From Kitagawia praeruptora (Eukaryota > Streptophyta > Magnoliopsida > Apiales > Apiaceae): a stretch of 64,000 bases of DNA. Location of the stretch: contig CM075352.1 in the NCBI GenBank assembly GCA_037693485.1, positions 21,944,001 through 22,008,000 of the forward strand, read 5' to 3'. Shown piece after piece: positions 21,418 through 32,393 of the stretch. Below the pieces are notes generated by a model. The model was not told the origin of the DNA and did no database searches. It saw only the letters and a program-made list of their open reading frames with translations. The position numbers were made by a program, and so were the translations under genes. How positions within the stretch are numbered: the first letter of the stretch is position 1; every line of letters begins with the position of its first letter.

Positions 21418-23514
21418 AGAATTCCAAACTTACTGTCGCAAACTGTATATCAAAGTTGCTGTCATTAGAATCTTCCGCCAATGTTGCTGTCAAGTTGAAA
21501 CTTGCTGTCGACTCCGTGAAACTTGCTGTCGACCTCGGCAACATGATGTTTCCTTGTAACCTTACTGTCAGGGCTTGACAGTAACTTTTATTCCTTCTGT
21601 CGAACTCATGTATTTCTTGAGGCTTGAACATAATCGAACTTCTTCCAAGAATTACACTTATTACATGACAGTATTTATTTAAATTACAAGAACACATTTC
21701 AGGCTATGACAGTATGTTCTACTTAGCAAAAACTAAGTATACCAATAAAACTAGTTAAGTTGTCTATTCCATCACCCATAAATCCCAACATACATATATA
21801 CAATCGAAATAAAAATATATTATTTCCAAGTATAAAATGTCAATAATAAAAAGATATAAAGTAGTACCTTAACCGAAATTGATATGATTTAGCCATGAGA
21901 AGAATTGATGTATACACTTAGTTTATCAAAGTTGGCTAAGTCATGGGGTAGATTTCCTGTAATGTTTAAATTGATATAATAATTATATATTTTTTAGTTT
22001 GTCAGAAATTTATTTTATATAAGTTGTTTATTAGTTAACCGTTAAAATAAAAATTAGTAGTTAATATATTTACTTAATTGATATGAAAAAATAAAAATTA
22101 ATTATTATTATTAATAATAATTGATGCCTGCAATTTAGTAAGTCGCTGAATTATTGAAATTTGCTACTGAATATTCTAATGGGAAGTAAATCTGAGAATC
22201 CGGACTCGGGATGATGATAACCTAAATTGTTTTCTATTTTTTTTGTTTGAAACGTTTTTCTGTTAAATTTATTTGACAATTAAAACACGACACATATGAT
22301 ACATATATACAATCGAAATAAAAATATATTATTTCCAAGTATAAAATGTCATATAATAAAAAGATATAAAGTGGTACCTTAACCGAAATTGATATGATTT
22401 AGCCATGAGAAGAATTGATGCATACATTTAATTTATCAAAGTTGGCTAAGTCATGGGGTAGATTTCCTGTAATGTTTAAATTGATAAAATAATTATATAT
22501 TTTTTAGTTTGTCAGAATTTTATTTTATATAAGTTGTTTATTAAAATTTTGAAGGTATGGATTTTATCCAAGTTATTTCAAATCTGATTTTTTCAAATTT
22601 TTAGTTAAGTTAGATTATAATTATTTAATATTGATTATAATTGTACAATATATACTATAAAAATTAATTTATAATGTATGATAATATGATTGTGACTGGC
22701 TTTATATTAAAATAGTGGTTGATTAATGAATGATTAATTATGAAATTTAATTTAAATATATAGTGCTATATCTTGATTGATTTCAAATTAAAATTATGAT
22801 TTTCTAGTAAATATTTTTTGATTTAAGAAATAGGTATTTATGGATATGTTTAATAAAATCATTATTGTATTTAAATTAGAAGTGTTAACTAACCATGGTT
22901 AAAGAGGTAGGGTGAGATTGTAAATAAGGAAATGTCTAAATTTTAGGAATTAGCTCTGATTGGTCCTAAAATAATTCCTCGATTCGATCTTATTAGTTAA
23001 CTGACGTGTGGTAGACTCAGGTATGATAATAAAGGATAAGTAAAAGGGGTATAATTTGTAGTTTGATTATCCCTTTTTTGGTTATCCTTTTCTGGTTATC
23101 CCTCATTCACAGCCATCAAATCTTCAACTCAAATAGGTCATAACCGTTGGATACAACAATAATAAAAATTATCATATACAGAGGTCTAAGCTTCGATTCT
23201 CGACAACATGTTAATTTATATTTAATACTAAAAATTATTATATACGTTTGCAAGGTTCGAATCTTTCCAACAACATATTAAAATTAATATTTATAATATT
23301 ATACTACACTATACGCAAATTACAAAAAAAAATAAAAGCAACTCGTGTTTTACACGGGCTATAAGCTAGTATAAATAGCAACTGAAACTGCTACTGTATT
23401 AGAAAGCAAAAGAAATCACAAAAGACAAAAGCAGGATTGGAAAAGTGAAAGGACTGTAAACATCTAAGGAAGCATGTTCCAGTCTCCTAGAAACCTCAGC
23501 TGGAGCAAAACCAA

Positions 23515-24170
23515 GGACCGTGGTGAATCAATTCCCAAACTAATCTGGTTCATCGTTTCTTTTCTCAAACTAACCTAGTTTGTAGTTTTGTACAATCATT
23601 CCCAAACTAACCTACTTTACTATTCAAACTCAGTTTTTTCTTTTTACTGTTTTTTTTCTAATTATAATTCATTTACTATTTTTCTTTTATATATATATTA
23701 TAGTTATAATAATAACAATAATAAAAAAAATTTAAATTTTTATTTTTAAAGTTTTTTGTTAAATTAATTTATTAAATCTTTTATTTCTAATATGTACTTA
23801 AAATTTGAATTTTTAACTACAAAACAAATTATTTATTACTTTTGTTTACCTTTTAATTGGTTATATTCGTAATAATAATAATAATAATGCCCCCTCCATG
23901 CATGCACATAAATTGATTAATTAAATCTTGACAACTCATATTTGTGGATTTTTTTAGTGAATTGATGTGCATACATGGTGGCATTATTATTATTATTATA
24001 TTATTATTATTAATAGTAAATGAATTAAGAAAACTATTAAAAGAAAAAAAACGAAAAAACTGAGTTTGAATAGTAAAGTAGGTTAGTTTGGGAATTATTG
24101 TACAAACTAGGTTAGTTGAGAAAAGAAACGGTGAATTAGGTTAGTTTGGGAATTGATTCCTCCCTTGGTC
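23515..24170. mobile_element. Long inverted-repeat (fold-back) element
   Basis: The outer ~165 bp at 23515-23680 returns inverted at about 24005-24170 (GAATCAATTCCCAAACTAA; ACTGAGTTTGAATAGTAAAG). An inner pair also matches, around GCCCCCTCCATGCATGCACATAAATTG and its counterpart near 23975. The left arm holds about 200 bp of extra AT-rich sequence. There is no ORF. It is probably a MITE; target duplications are unclear. Confidence 0.75.
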
Positions 24171-25027
24171 GTCAAGAGGGATTGGTGAGGCCTCGAACTG
24201 AGGTATTCAATTAATACCTAATTCGTACCTTTATTGTTTTGTTCCGAATTCCGCTTTTTATAACACTTTATACACAAAATAATCTAAGAAGTAAGTAAAG
24301 CTAAAATAGTTATATACGCGAATAATTATATACGCGAATTTCGGTTCAATTCGGGTTCTCTTTAGGGTTTTTGATCGAGCAAACCGATTATTAAATTTTA
24401 AGATTTTTATAGACTAGGGACCAGGTCAGTTATATTTTGTCCCGGTTTGAGTTTTGGATCAATACATCTGTCTAATTTACAAGGTTCAGAGTTCAGACTA
24501 AAATATGTTTTTGAATTATTTTGACTTAATTGCAGAAGGATGGTTTTAAATTTTTTTTTTGGGTACAAAATAGGTCCAAATATAAAAATAAATAATGTGA
24601 TGGTCAAACAATTTTTTTTTAAACAGACGAGTGTATTCAAATTATGACTTAATTACAACATGAGGGAAGAACATTGTTTTTTTAACATAAAAATGGTCCA
24701 AAAGTAAAAATAAATGCAATTTTTAGACTAATTTGACGGAATAAAATCATATGCTTAAAAAAATATTTGGACCATTTTTGTGAAAAAAACAAAATAGTTG
24801 TGACCATTCTTCTACAATTAAGTCAATTGTTTTTAGTCTTAGGCGTTGATTTATATTTGATCCAATGGTTATTTTACTGGTTTCCCGATCTTTACTGAAC
24901 TTTTTTTTATATTATATTACCTTAAAATCCGTGCGATGCACGTATTTTTTTTTAATATTATATGATTTTTTCAATAATTTGAATGAATTTTGTAAATTAA
25001 TTTTTTTCTAATTACATGATTTGATAA

Positions 25028-25031
<4 letters not shown>
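24171..25031. other. AT-rich intergenic sequence, no gene seen
   Basis: Phrases such as TTTTTGGACCATTTTTG and their complements recur, suggesting degraded inverted-repeat sequence. The only ORF (24407-24640 minus) has no recognisable feature. Confidence 0.5.

Positions 25032-25082
<51 letters not shown>
25032..25082. repeat. (AT)n microsatellite
   Basis: About 25 AT units lie immediately left of the hairpin MITE. A second AT run (25438-25467) lies on its right, so the MITE probably inserted into an AT repeat. Confidence 0.9.
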
Positions 25083-25087
<5 letters not shown>

Positions 25088-25435
25088 TGGACTCCATAGC
25101 AAACACCTTATATAACAAACAACAAAGAACACCTCATATCTAATAGATCCATTGCCCCTGGCGGGGCCACCCAATACAAAAAGTTCTTATTTTTTTAGGC
25201 TCTATCCATCCAGCAAAAAAATTGAAAATTTACTGTTCATCGATGACGTCATCAGTGACGTCATCATGAACAGTAAAATTTTCAATTTTTTTTTTTGCTG
25301 GATGGATAGAGCCTAAAAAAATAAGAACTTTTTGTATTGGGTGCCCCTGGCGGGGCCAATGGATCTATTGGAATAAATGATTTTATAATATTCTTTATTG
25401 TTTGTTATATAAGAGTGTTCTTTATGGAGCAAAGA

Positions 25436-25440
<5 letters not shown>
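25081..25440. mobile_element. Hairpin MITE with twin TGACGTCA motifs in its loop
   Basis: The outer ends (TAGGGTTGGACTCCAT and, inverted, TATAGGTCTTTGCTCCAT) are imperfect inverted repeats. The core, 25142-25369, is a nearly perfect palindrome with arms of about 100 bases. The loop carries two TGACGTCA octamers, at 25244-25251 and 25256-25263, the consensus for CRE/TGA-type bZIP proteins. There is no ORF. Confidence 0.85.
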
Positions 25441-25471
<31 letters not shown>

Positions 25472-25489
25472 TTCTATGGAGTACTATCT

Positions 25490-26044
25490 AGGGCTGCACA
25501 TGGGTCGGGTTTTCGTCAAACTCCGACCCAACCCAATTAGTTCGGTTTTACAAGAAATCAACCCATTAATTGAAAAAAATTCTGTAACCCAACTCCGACC
25601 CAACCCAATTAGTTCGGGTTCGGTTGGGTTAAATTTGTTAATCGAAAAAACTTTGCAGAAAATCCCGCACATTGCAGAAAATTCGGTACTTTGCAAAAAA
25701 TGTTGCAGAAAGTGTTGCAGAATGTTGCATAAAGTGTTGCAGATGCCATAAAGTGTTGCAGAAAGTATTGCAGAAAATTTATATAGTGCAGAAAATTTAT
25801 AGAGTGCAGAAATTTGTAAAAAATACGCAGAAAATATACAAAATATGCAAAAAAAAAATCTACATTTTATGTAAACGGGTTGGTTTGGGTTAGATAAGGG
25901 TTAACATTTGTTAAACCCTTACCCAACCCAATTAATTCGGGTTTTTTGAAAAATAACCCTTTAACCCATGGTTTTGGATGGTTCGGTTTGATCGGTTAAA
26001 AAGAGGGTCGGTTTGATCGGTTTTCGGAACCCATGTGCAGCCCT
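25490..26044. mobile_element. MITE with 16 bp perfect TIRs
   Basis: The ends are AGGGCTGCACATGGGT and its exact complement. AGTACTATCT flanks both sides (25480-25489 and 26045-26054). The inverted duplicate near 32890-32910 has a single TTACTATCT, an empty site. A duplication of 9-10 bp suggests Mutator-like, 8 bp would suggest hAT. The interior has repeated TTGCAGAAA motifs and no conserved ORF. Confidence 0.85.
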
Positions 26045-26779
26045 AGTACTATCTAAATTGGAGTATTGGAGTACTGGATCTTAACCGTTCATTTTTTATG
26101 ATCTAATAGTCCAGGTTTTTTTACTGTTTTATTTATAACTAAAATCAAAAGGGTAGTTTTGTAAAGTTATGTATGGCAGAGATAATGTAGTCTATATTTC
26201 GATAGATTAGTTCTGTATTGGCGGGTAGTTTCTTGTTTTTAGGGTTGCAGTTGTGGTGTTTTATGGGATTTGCAAAGGATCACAGGCACCTTCCACAGAC
26301 TGCGTTTTACAGAAAATAAACATTGCATGTTCTTGCCTGATTATTAGATACATTTTGTATAGTTTGTATTCTGCAGTAATATGACTTTTGCCTAAGGGCG
26401 TTTAGGTACTGTTTTTAATTCTGCGTTTTTTATCATGAAAATGTTCTGCGTTGTGGCATTATATTTCAGGCAATCTTTTTACTGTTGATGGAAAGGTCTA
26501 TGTCCTTTAATTTTATTTTTTTTTAAATTTTTGGATCATCTAAGTGGACAAACAGTTTAGTGATTCATCAATGCCTTCAAAACCATTTTGTAGCATTAAC
26601 TTGGCTATGTTTTTTAACTCTATCATGTCTCAACTTGAAAAGTGTAAACATCTCTGATTCAAAAAAAAATAAGAGTAACCACTTACAATTTACAAAAATT
26701 AAATGACGTTCCACAAACAGAATCCAGTTATATTATTGGTCTTATAGAGGAATGTGTGTAATATTCCATAGATTCATAT

Positions 26780-26822
26780 ATAAAATTACTAATTTTTACT
26801 TAGGTGTGTGTGTGTGTGTGTG
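26780..26822. repeat. (GT)n microsatellite
   Basis: A short GT run (about 26803-26821) lies just beyond the truncated end of the PPR fragment. Confidence 0.7.
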
Positions 26823-26872
26823 CATTTCATTTTTGTCCTGCATTTGATTTTATTTTTTGTTGTCGTTCATTT

Positions 26873-27627
26873 GCAACTCGAATGGTGCTTTCAGGAGGAG
26901 TATTGAGAAGACCGAAGGCTATCGTTAGTCTATCACTATGGCTGCATAGTAAATTCTCCTTTTCGTCCTCGTTAACATTGTGAAGAACACAAGACGTATC
27001 AGGCACATAACCTCCTTTTTTCAATTTCTCCGGCAGGGTCTCGAGAAACTCATGGAGCGAGCTGCTTGCTTTGAGAATGTGATCCATCCCCAACAATGAA
27101 CTTATGTACCTCATCCTCAAACTCAATCCAACTGCACCCCGGTTCTTTTTTTACTCCCATGTTCGTCATCTTCTTTCGCACCTCTGTTGCTTTATCCCAG
27201 AGACCGGCAGATGAGTAAATATTAGAGAGCAAAACATAGTGACTACCCACGTCTGGCTCCAACTTAAGGAGATTATTGGCTGCAATTTCTCCAAGCTCTA
27301 CATTATGGTGAATCCAGCAAGCAGCAAGCAAACTGCTCCATGCACCTGCTCTATCGTAATCAAGAAGCATCCTGTTGACTAGTTTTATAAGCTTCCTCCA
27401 ATTGACCTGCTCGCCCAAGCAAATCAACAACAAGCATAATGATCGGCTGTCGGTTCCATTCCATAGTCCGTATCTAATTTCTGAAATAGATTCCAGCCTT
27501 CATCTACCATTCCAGAGTGACTACATGCAGAAAATACTGCAATTAATGTAACCTCGTTAGGCTTAACTTCCTCACCCCCATATATATAAATTATGTACTT
27601 AGCATTAAGTTTACAGATAAAGAACAC
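26873..27627 (-). pseudogene. PPR protein fragment, DYW subgroup (OTP84-like), frameshifted and truncated
   Basis: Three minus-strand frames together cover the end of a PLS-class pentatricopeptide protein. They carry the last PPR motif (VKPNEVTLIAVFSACSHSG), then the E and E+ regions (GAWSSLLAACWIHHNVELGE, SHYVLLSNIYSSAGLWDKA, KEPGCSWIE, GYVPDTSCVLHNV, RLTIAFGLLNTPP). Small indels near 27425 and 27055 change the frame. The sequence diverges after TIRVA, so the DYW deaminase region (CxxCH and terminal DYW) is absent. In life such proteins act in organelle RNA editing. The OTP84 likeness is from memory and moderate. A short inverted duplicate lies at 32394-32527. Confidence 0.8.
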
Positions 27628-28150
27628 ATGATTACAGTAGTAAATATATATTCATCGTTCATTCTTTTTTTAAGGTCTTTTCACATATATTACACAACAG
27701 TAGTGCAACATTCACTTTTAGTCGTCGCAACCCAAATGTATAAATCACAACTAACAACATACAAACAAAAATGAGATTTATTAGAGCCTAAGAACATACT
27801 TTCCACCAATTACTCAATAAATTTCAATACAATTAAAATTTCCAACAAAAAAAAAATTCTTACTTGCAGAACTTAAATCATCTTATCGACACAATAATCT
27901 TGATTCTTTGACCAACATCACTTTTTTGTGTACCTAACTAACTGATTTTTTTTATTGTTATTATTCAAATTGACAAATTAATTACACACCAGTTTCATGA
28001 TGCAATTAACAATTTTATTCAAATGAAAGTAATTCAATTTCATACATCTCAACTAATTAAACAAAAAAAAAACACATCTATACTCCTATCATCTACCAAA
28101 ATATCTCTCATGCAATACACAGAATACAAAAAACATGATATTTTTTGGAA

Positions 28151-28999
28151 AAAAATACCGCGCTTCCAATAAATATCAATATTACATGTTTGAATGTAGG
28201 AATTGTGAAATCAATTGCAAGAAAAATTGAATATCGTAATCGATATCCTATGTCAATTAAAAAAAATGGGTTTCTAAGAAGCCAGTTACATACCTTCGCT
28301 CATAATTTCTAATTAACCCAGTTGCAAGATTCAAATTCCTTATGTTAATTGACTTGTAATGCACTTTTTTTTGTTCTTTTCTGCTTAAACTTAAAACTAG
28401 GTAGTTGGATTTGCCGGAGTGATATGAGAGTGCTGCGTTTTTTTGGCACATCTTCCCTTACGTTTCTATCTTTAAATCCATTTAAAAACGTTTATTAAAT
28501 ACAATAATCCGAGATATTGTTGAGAAAAAAAGGTTTTAGTAAAAGAAAATATAAAAGGTTATGTGTTTTAGCTAAAAATATAATTGTTAGTTATTAGTAA
28601 TCATAATAATATTAGAGTTTCATGTGCCTGAGGTCACTCTAAGGATACTACCTGAGGTTATAATAATCTCCATATAAAATTAAGGGTATTTGTGTAACTT
28701 ATTAAAGAAAAAATTACATTTACAAAAATGCCCCTGCGGGGCCCTTTATTTTATAAGTACAATTATATTATAACCCTAGGAGAGGTGCTTGAGGACAACT
28801 TCAGGCCCAGTTTTCTCAATAATATTATTTTATTTTATTAAATATAATTACCCGTAGTATTTTTAGAATATGAAAAATAGCGTGTTTGATCTAAAAATGA
28901 AATTAATTACTTATTAAAAAAAAAAAGAAAAGGTAACATGTGTTTACCGATAATAAATATTTAAATAAAAAAATTGAAAATGAGATATTTAAGTAAAAT
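28151..28999. other. Spacer of the inverted duplication
   Basis: About 850 bp between the two arms is AT-rich with no gene. The short ORF at 28257-28451 (minus) has no recognisable feature. A MITE-like unit lies at 28621-28812. Confidence 0.6.
28621..28812. mobile_element. Probable short MITE
   Basis: The ends GTGCCTGAGGTCACTCTAAG and, inverted, GGGCCTGAAGTTGTCCTCAA are diverged inverted repeats. A GCCCCTGCGGGGCC palindrome sits inside, similar to the GCCCCTGGCGGGGCC in the hairpin MITE at 25142-25369. Confidence 0.5.
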
Positions 29000-29327
29000 A
29001 TCATGTTTTGTGTATTCTGTGTATTGCATGTGAGATGTTTTGGTAGATGATAGGAGTATAAATGTATATTTTTTTGGTTTAATTAGTTGAGATGTATGAA
29101 ATTGAATTACTTTCATTTGAATAAAATTGTTAATTGCATCATGAAACTGGTGTGTAATTAATTTGTGAATTGGAATAATAACAATAAAAAAATCAGTTAT
29201 TTAGGTACACAGAAAAGTGATGTTGGTCAAAGAATCAAAATTATTGTGTCGATAAGTTGATTTAAGTTCTGCAAGTAAGATTTTTTTTTGGTTGGAATTT
29301 TTAATTGTATTGAAATTTATTGAGTAA

Positions 29328-32166
29328 CTAGCTTATAACCCGTGCGAAGCACGGGTTTCTTTTGATAGGTTATAAAATTTATTTAACATTATAATTATGA
29401 ACTTTGAATTTTTAGTAAATTAATTTAATCATGTAATATATCTTATTATTAGATCTAACGATTCTTATTTATTACTTCGCACGGGTTTCTTTTGATAGGT
29501 TATAAAATTTATTTAACATTATAATTATGAACTTTGAATTTTTAGTAAATTAATTTAATCATGTAATATATCTTATTATTAGATCTAACGATTCTTATTT
29601 ATTACTAAAAAAATGGTAATTGATTAGTTTATAGTAATTATAATTTAATTGTTATTTTACTAAATAAAATTGCAGGTAATATTTTTAGAAAATGAGAAAT
29701 TAATGTTACCGTGATATTTCTAAAAAAAGGAATTTAATTAGAAAAAATAAAAAAGATGATATGTTTTTAGCTGAAAAGGTAATCGGTTAATTAATAGCAT
29801 TATAATATTATGATTTTATTTTTATTAAATAGAATCGCCCGTGATATAATTTGAAAAAGAGAGGTTTTAGTTAGAGAAAATAAAAAAGGTAACTTGTTTC
29901 GTGATATTTCTAAAAAAAGGAATTTAATTAGAAAAAATAAAAAAGATGATATGTTTTTAGCTGAAAAGGTAATCGGTTAATTAATAGCATTATAATATTA
30001 TGATTTTATTTTTATTAAATAGAATCGCCCGTGATATAATTTGAAAAAGAGAGGTTTTAGTTAGAGAAAATAAAAAAGGTAACTTGTTTTGGCTGAAAAA
30101 GGTAACCCGTTATATAATTGGAAAAAAATATTTTAGTTAGAGAAAAGAGAAAAGAAAAAAAAATTTATTAGTTAACAGTATTTATAATTTTTTTTAATTA
30201 GATAAAATATAAAAGATATTATATTTTACCTGAAAAAGGAAACTGCTTAGTTATTAGAAAAAAATGTAACACATTTAACCTTAAAAGTAGGTTGATTTGT
30301 AAAGTAAAAATTTTAGTTAAATAAAATATAAAAGAAGATTTTTAAAAGGTAACTCGTGATATAATTGCAAAAAGAGATATTTTAGTTAGAGAAAAGAGAA
30401 AAGATAATTTGAACGAAAAAATTAATTAATTAGTTAATAGTAATTATAATATGCTTTTTAGTTAGATAAAATATAAAAAATATTATATTTTAACTGAAAA
30501 AGGAAACTGCTTAGTTATTAAAAAGAAAAGAAAAGGTAACATGCTTAACCTGAAAAAGGAAATTGATTAGTAAAGCAAAAATTTTAAAGGTAACATGTTT
30601 AACCTGAAAAAGGAAATTGATTAGTAAAACAAAAATTTTAGTTAGATAAAATATAAAAAAAGATTTTATCTGTAATTAAGTAAGGGTAATTAGGTAAATT
30701 CAATAGGTACCACCTGAAAAAGGAAACTGCTTAGTTATTAAAAAAAATGTAACACGTTTAACCTGAAAAAGTAGGTTGATTTGTTATGTAGAAATTTTAG
30801 TTAAATAAAATATAAAAGAAGATTTTTAAAAGGTAACTCGTGGTATAATTGGAAAAAGAGATATTTTAGTTAGAGAAAAGAGAAAAGATAATTTGAATGA
30901 AAAAATTAATTAATTAGTTAATAGTAATTATAATATGCTTTTTAGTTAGATAAAATATAAAAGATATTATATTTTAACTGAAAAAGGAAACTGTTTAGTT
31001 ATTAAAAAAAAAATGTAACATGTTTAACCTGAAAAAGGAAATTGATTAGTAAAACAAAAATTTTAAAGGTAACATGTTTAACCTGAAAAAGGAAATTGAT
31101 TAGTAAAACAAAAATTTTAGTTAGATAAAATATAAAAAAAGATTTAATCTGTAATTAAGTAAGGGTAATTAGGTAAATTCAACAGGTACCAATTTTAGTT
31201 AAATAAAATATAAAAGAAGATTTTTAAAAGGTAACTCGTGATATAATTGGAAAAAGAGATATTTTAGTTAGAGAAAAGAGAAAAGATAATTTGAATGAAA
31301 AAATTAATTAATTAGTTAATAGTAATTATAATATGCTTTTTAGTTAGATAGAATATAAAAGATATTATATTTTAATTGAAAAAGGAAATTGTTTAGTTAT
31401 TAAAAAGAAAAGAAAAGGTAACATGTTTAACCTGAAAAAGGAAATTGATTAGTAAAACAAAAATTTTAAAGGTAACATGTTTAACCTGAAAAAGGAAATT
31501 GATTAGTAAAACAAAAATTTTAGTTAGATAAAATATAAAAAAAGATTTAATCTGTAATTAAGTAAGGGTAATTAGGTAAATTCAACAGGTACCAACCAAC
31601 CGACCAACCAAACTTTTAATTTTAGTTAAATAAAATATAAAAGAAGATTTTTAAAAGGTAACTCGTGATATAATTGGAAAAAGAGATATTTTAGTTAGAG
31701 AAAAGAGAAAAGATAATTTGAATGAAAAAATTAATTAATTAGTTAATAGTAATTATAATATGCTTTTTAGTTAGATAGAATATAAAAGATATTATATTTT
31801 AATTGAAAAAGGAAATTGTTTAGTTATTAAAAAGAAAAGAAAAGGTAACATGTTTAACCTGAAAAAGGAAATTGATTAGTAAAACAAAAATTTTAAAGGT
31901 AACATGTTTAACCTGAAAAAGGAAATTGATTAGTAAAACAAAAATTTTAGTTAGATAAAATATAAAAAAAGATTTAATCTGTAATTAAGTAAGGGTAATT
32001 AGGTAAATTCAACAGGTACCAACCAACCGACCAACCAAACTTTTAATGTTTCGGAATTTATATAATAGATCTGTAATTAAGTAAGGGTAATTAGGTAAAT
32101 TCAACAGGTACCAACCAACCGACCAACCAAACTTTTAATGTTTCGGAATTTATATAATAGTATAGA
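29328..32166 (-). mobile_element. Non-autonomous Helitron with satellite-like interior
   Basis: Read on the minus strand the 5' end is TCTATACTATTATATAAATT at 32166. The 3' end has the hairpin CCCGTGC-TTC-GCACGGG followed by TTATAAG and CTAG at 29331-29328. The flanks are A (29327) and T (32167). The left arm of the inverted duplication (27805-27830) reads straight through this point, giving an exact empty site and proving insertion without target duplication. There is no Rep/helicase ORF. The interior is nearly all repeats: 29341-29476 duplicated at 29477-29606, a ~187 bp unit twice at 29712-30090, and ~400-430 bp higher-order units at 30310-32040. Confidence 0.92.
30310..32160. repeat. Higher-order tandem repeats inside the Helitron
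   Basis: Modules such as GGTAACTCGTGATATAATTG, GTTAATAGTAATTATAATATG and TTTAACCTGAAAAAGGAAAT recur about four times. The last two units (from about 31194 and 31622) are nearly identical with a period near 428 bp. A ~91 bp terminal piece ending CGGAATTTATATAATAG is also doubled (about 31976-32160). Confidence 0.85.
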
Positions 32167-32393
32167 TTGGTGGAAAGTATGTTCTTAGGCTCTAATAAAT
32201 CTCATTTTTGTTTGTATGTTGTTAGTTGTGATTTATACATTTGGGTTGCGACGACTAAAAGTGAATGTTGCACTACTGTTGTGTAATATATGTGAAAAGA
32301 CCTTAAAAAAAGGATGAACGATGAATATATGTTTACTACTGTAATCATGTGTTCTTTATTTGTAAACTTAATGCTAAGTACATAATTTTTGTA

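Larger units (their letters stand above)
7747..21790 (-). mobile_element. Full-length Copia LTR retrotransposon, Sirevirus-like, very young
   Basis: The element is 14,044 bp, read on the minus strand. It has LTRs of 1,165 bp (20626-21790 is its 5' LTR, 7747-8911 its 3' LTR), TACAT target duplications at 7742-7746 and 21791-21795, a primer-binding site matching initiator tRNA-Met, and a polypurine tract. The order is gag (20580-18004), pol (17991-14746), spacer (14745-14012) and a giant ORF3 (14011-9074). The only LTR difference I saw is C/T near 7907. Pol motifs (YVDDIIFGS, SLMRNKYEMSMMGELAFFLG), the gag-pol stop and an extra downstream ORF all fit the SIRE/Sirevirus lineage. At 14 kb it is large for that lineage because of ORF3. 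All three ORFs are uninterrupted. Confidence 0.92.
20626..21790 (-). repeat. Copia 5' LTR
   Basis: This 1,165 bp LTR lies next to the primer-binding site. On the minus strand U3 (starting at 21790) carries the TGACAG array, followed by a TATA box at 20901-20910; R and U5 run to 20626. Its near identity with 7747-8911 indicates very recent insertion. Confidence 0.95.
7561..22540 (+). repeat. ~420 bp tandem duplication inside the Helitron, first unit split by the Copia element
   Basis: Unit 1 is 7561-7746 joined to 21796-22035; unit 2 is 22121-22540. Both begin TTGATGCCTGCAATTTAG and run through CCGGACTCGGGATGATG to TTTATATAAGTTGTTTATTA. Unit 2 has the uninterrupted GATACATATATACAATCG, an empty site for the retrotransposon, confirming the TACAT target duplication. 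Confidence 0.85.
4920..23369 (+). mobile_element. Non-autonomous Helitron, split by the Copia element
   Basis: The 5' end reads TCTATACTATATTATAAC at 4920. The 3' end has a stem-loop (CTCGTGT, TTT loop, ACACGGG) followed after a few bases by CTAG at 23366-23369. Flanking bases are A (4919) and T (23370), the Helitron A^T target with no duplication. Without the 14 kb retrotransposon the body is about 4.4 kb, AT-rich, with no Rep/helicase ORF. The second Helitron here (29328-32166, minus) has the same kind of termini (TCTATACTAT and a CCCGTGC/GCACGGG hairpin plus CTAG). That both ends belong to one insertion is inference. Confidence 0.65.
26045..28150 (-). repeat. Left arm of a large inverted duplication
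   Basis: This arm matches, inverted, 29000-29327 plus 32167-32915. The spacer at 28151-28999 separates the arms. The left arm keeps about 920 bp (roughly 26540-27460, most of the PPR 3' region) that the right arm has lost, and it has a MITE at its outer edge. It preserves the empty site for the Helitron at about 27805-27815. Confidence 0.85.
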
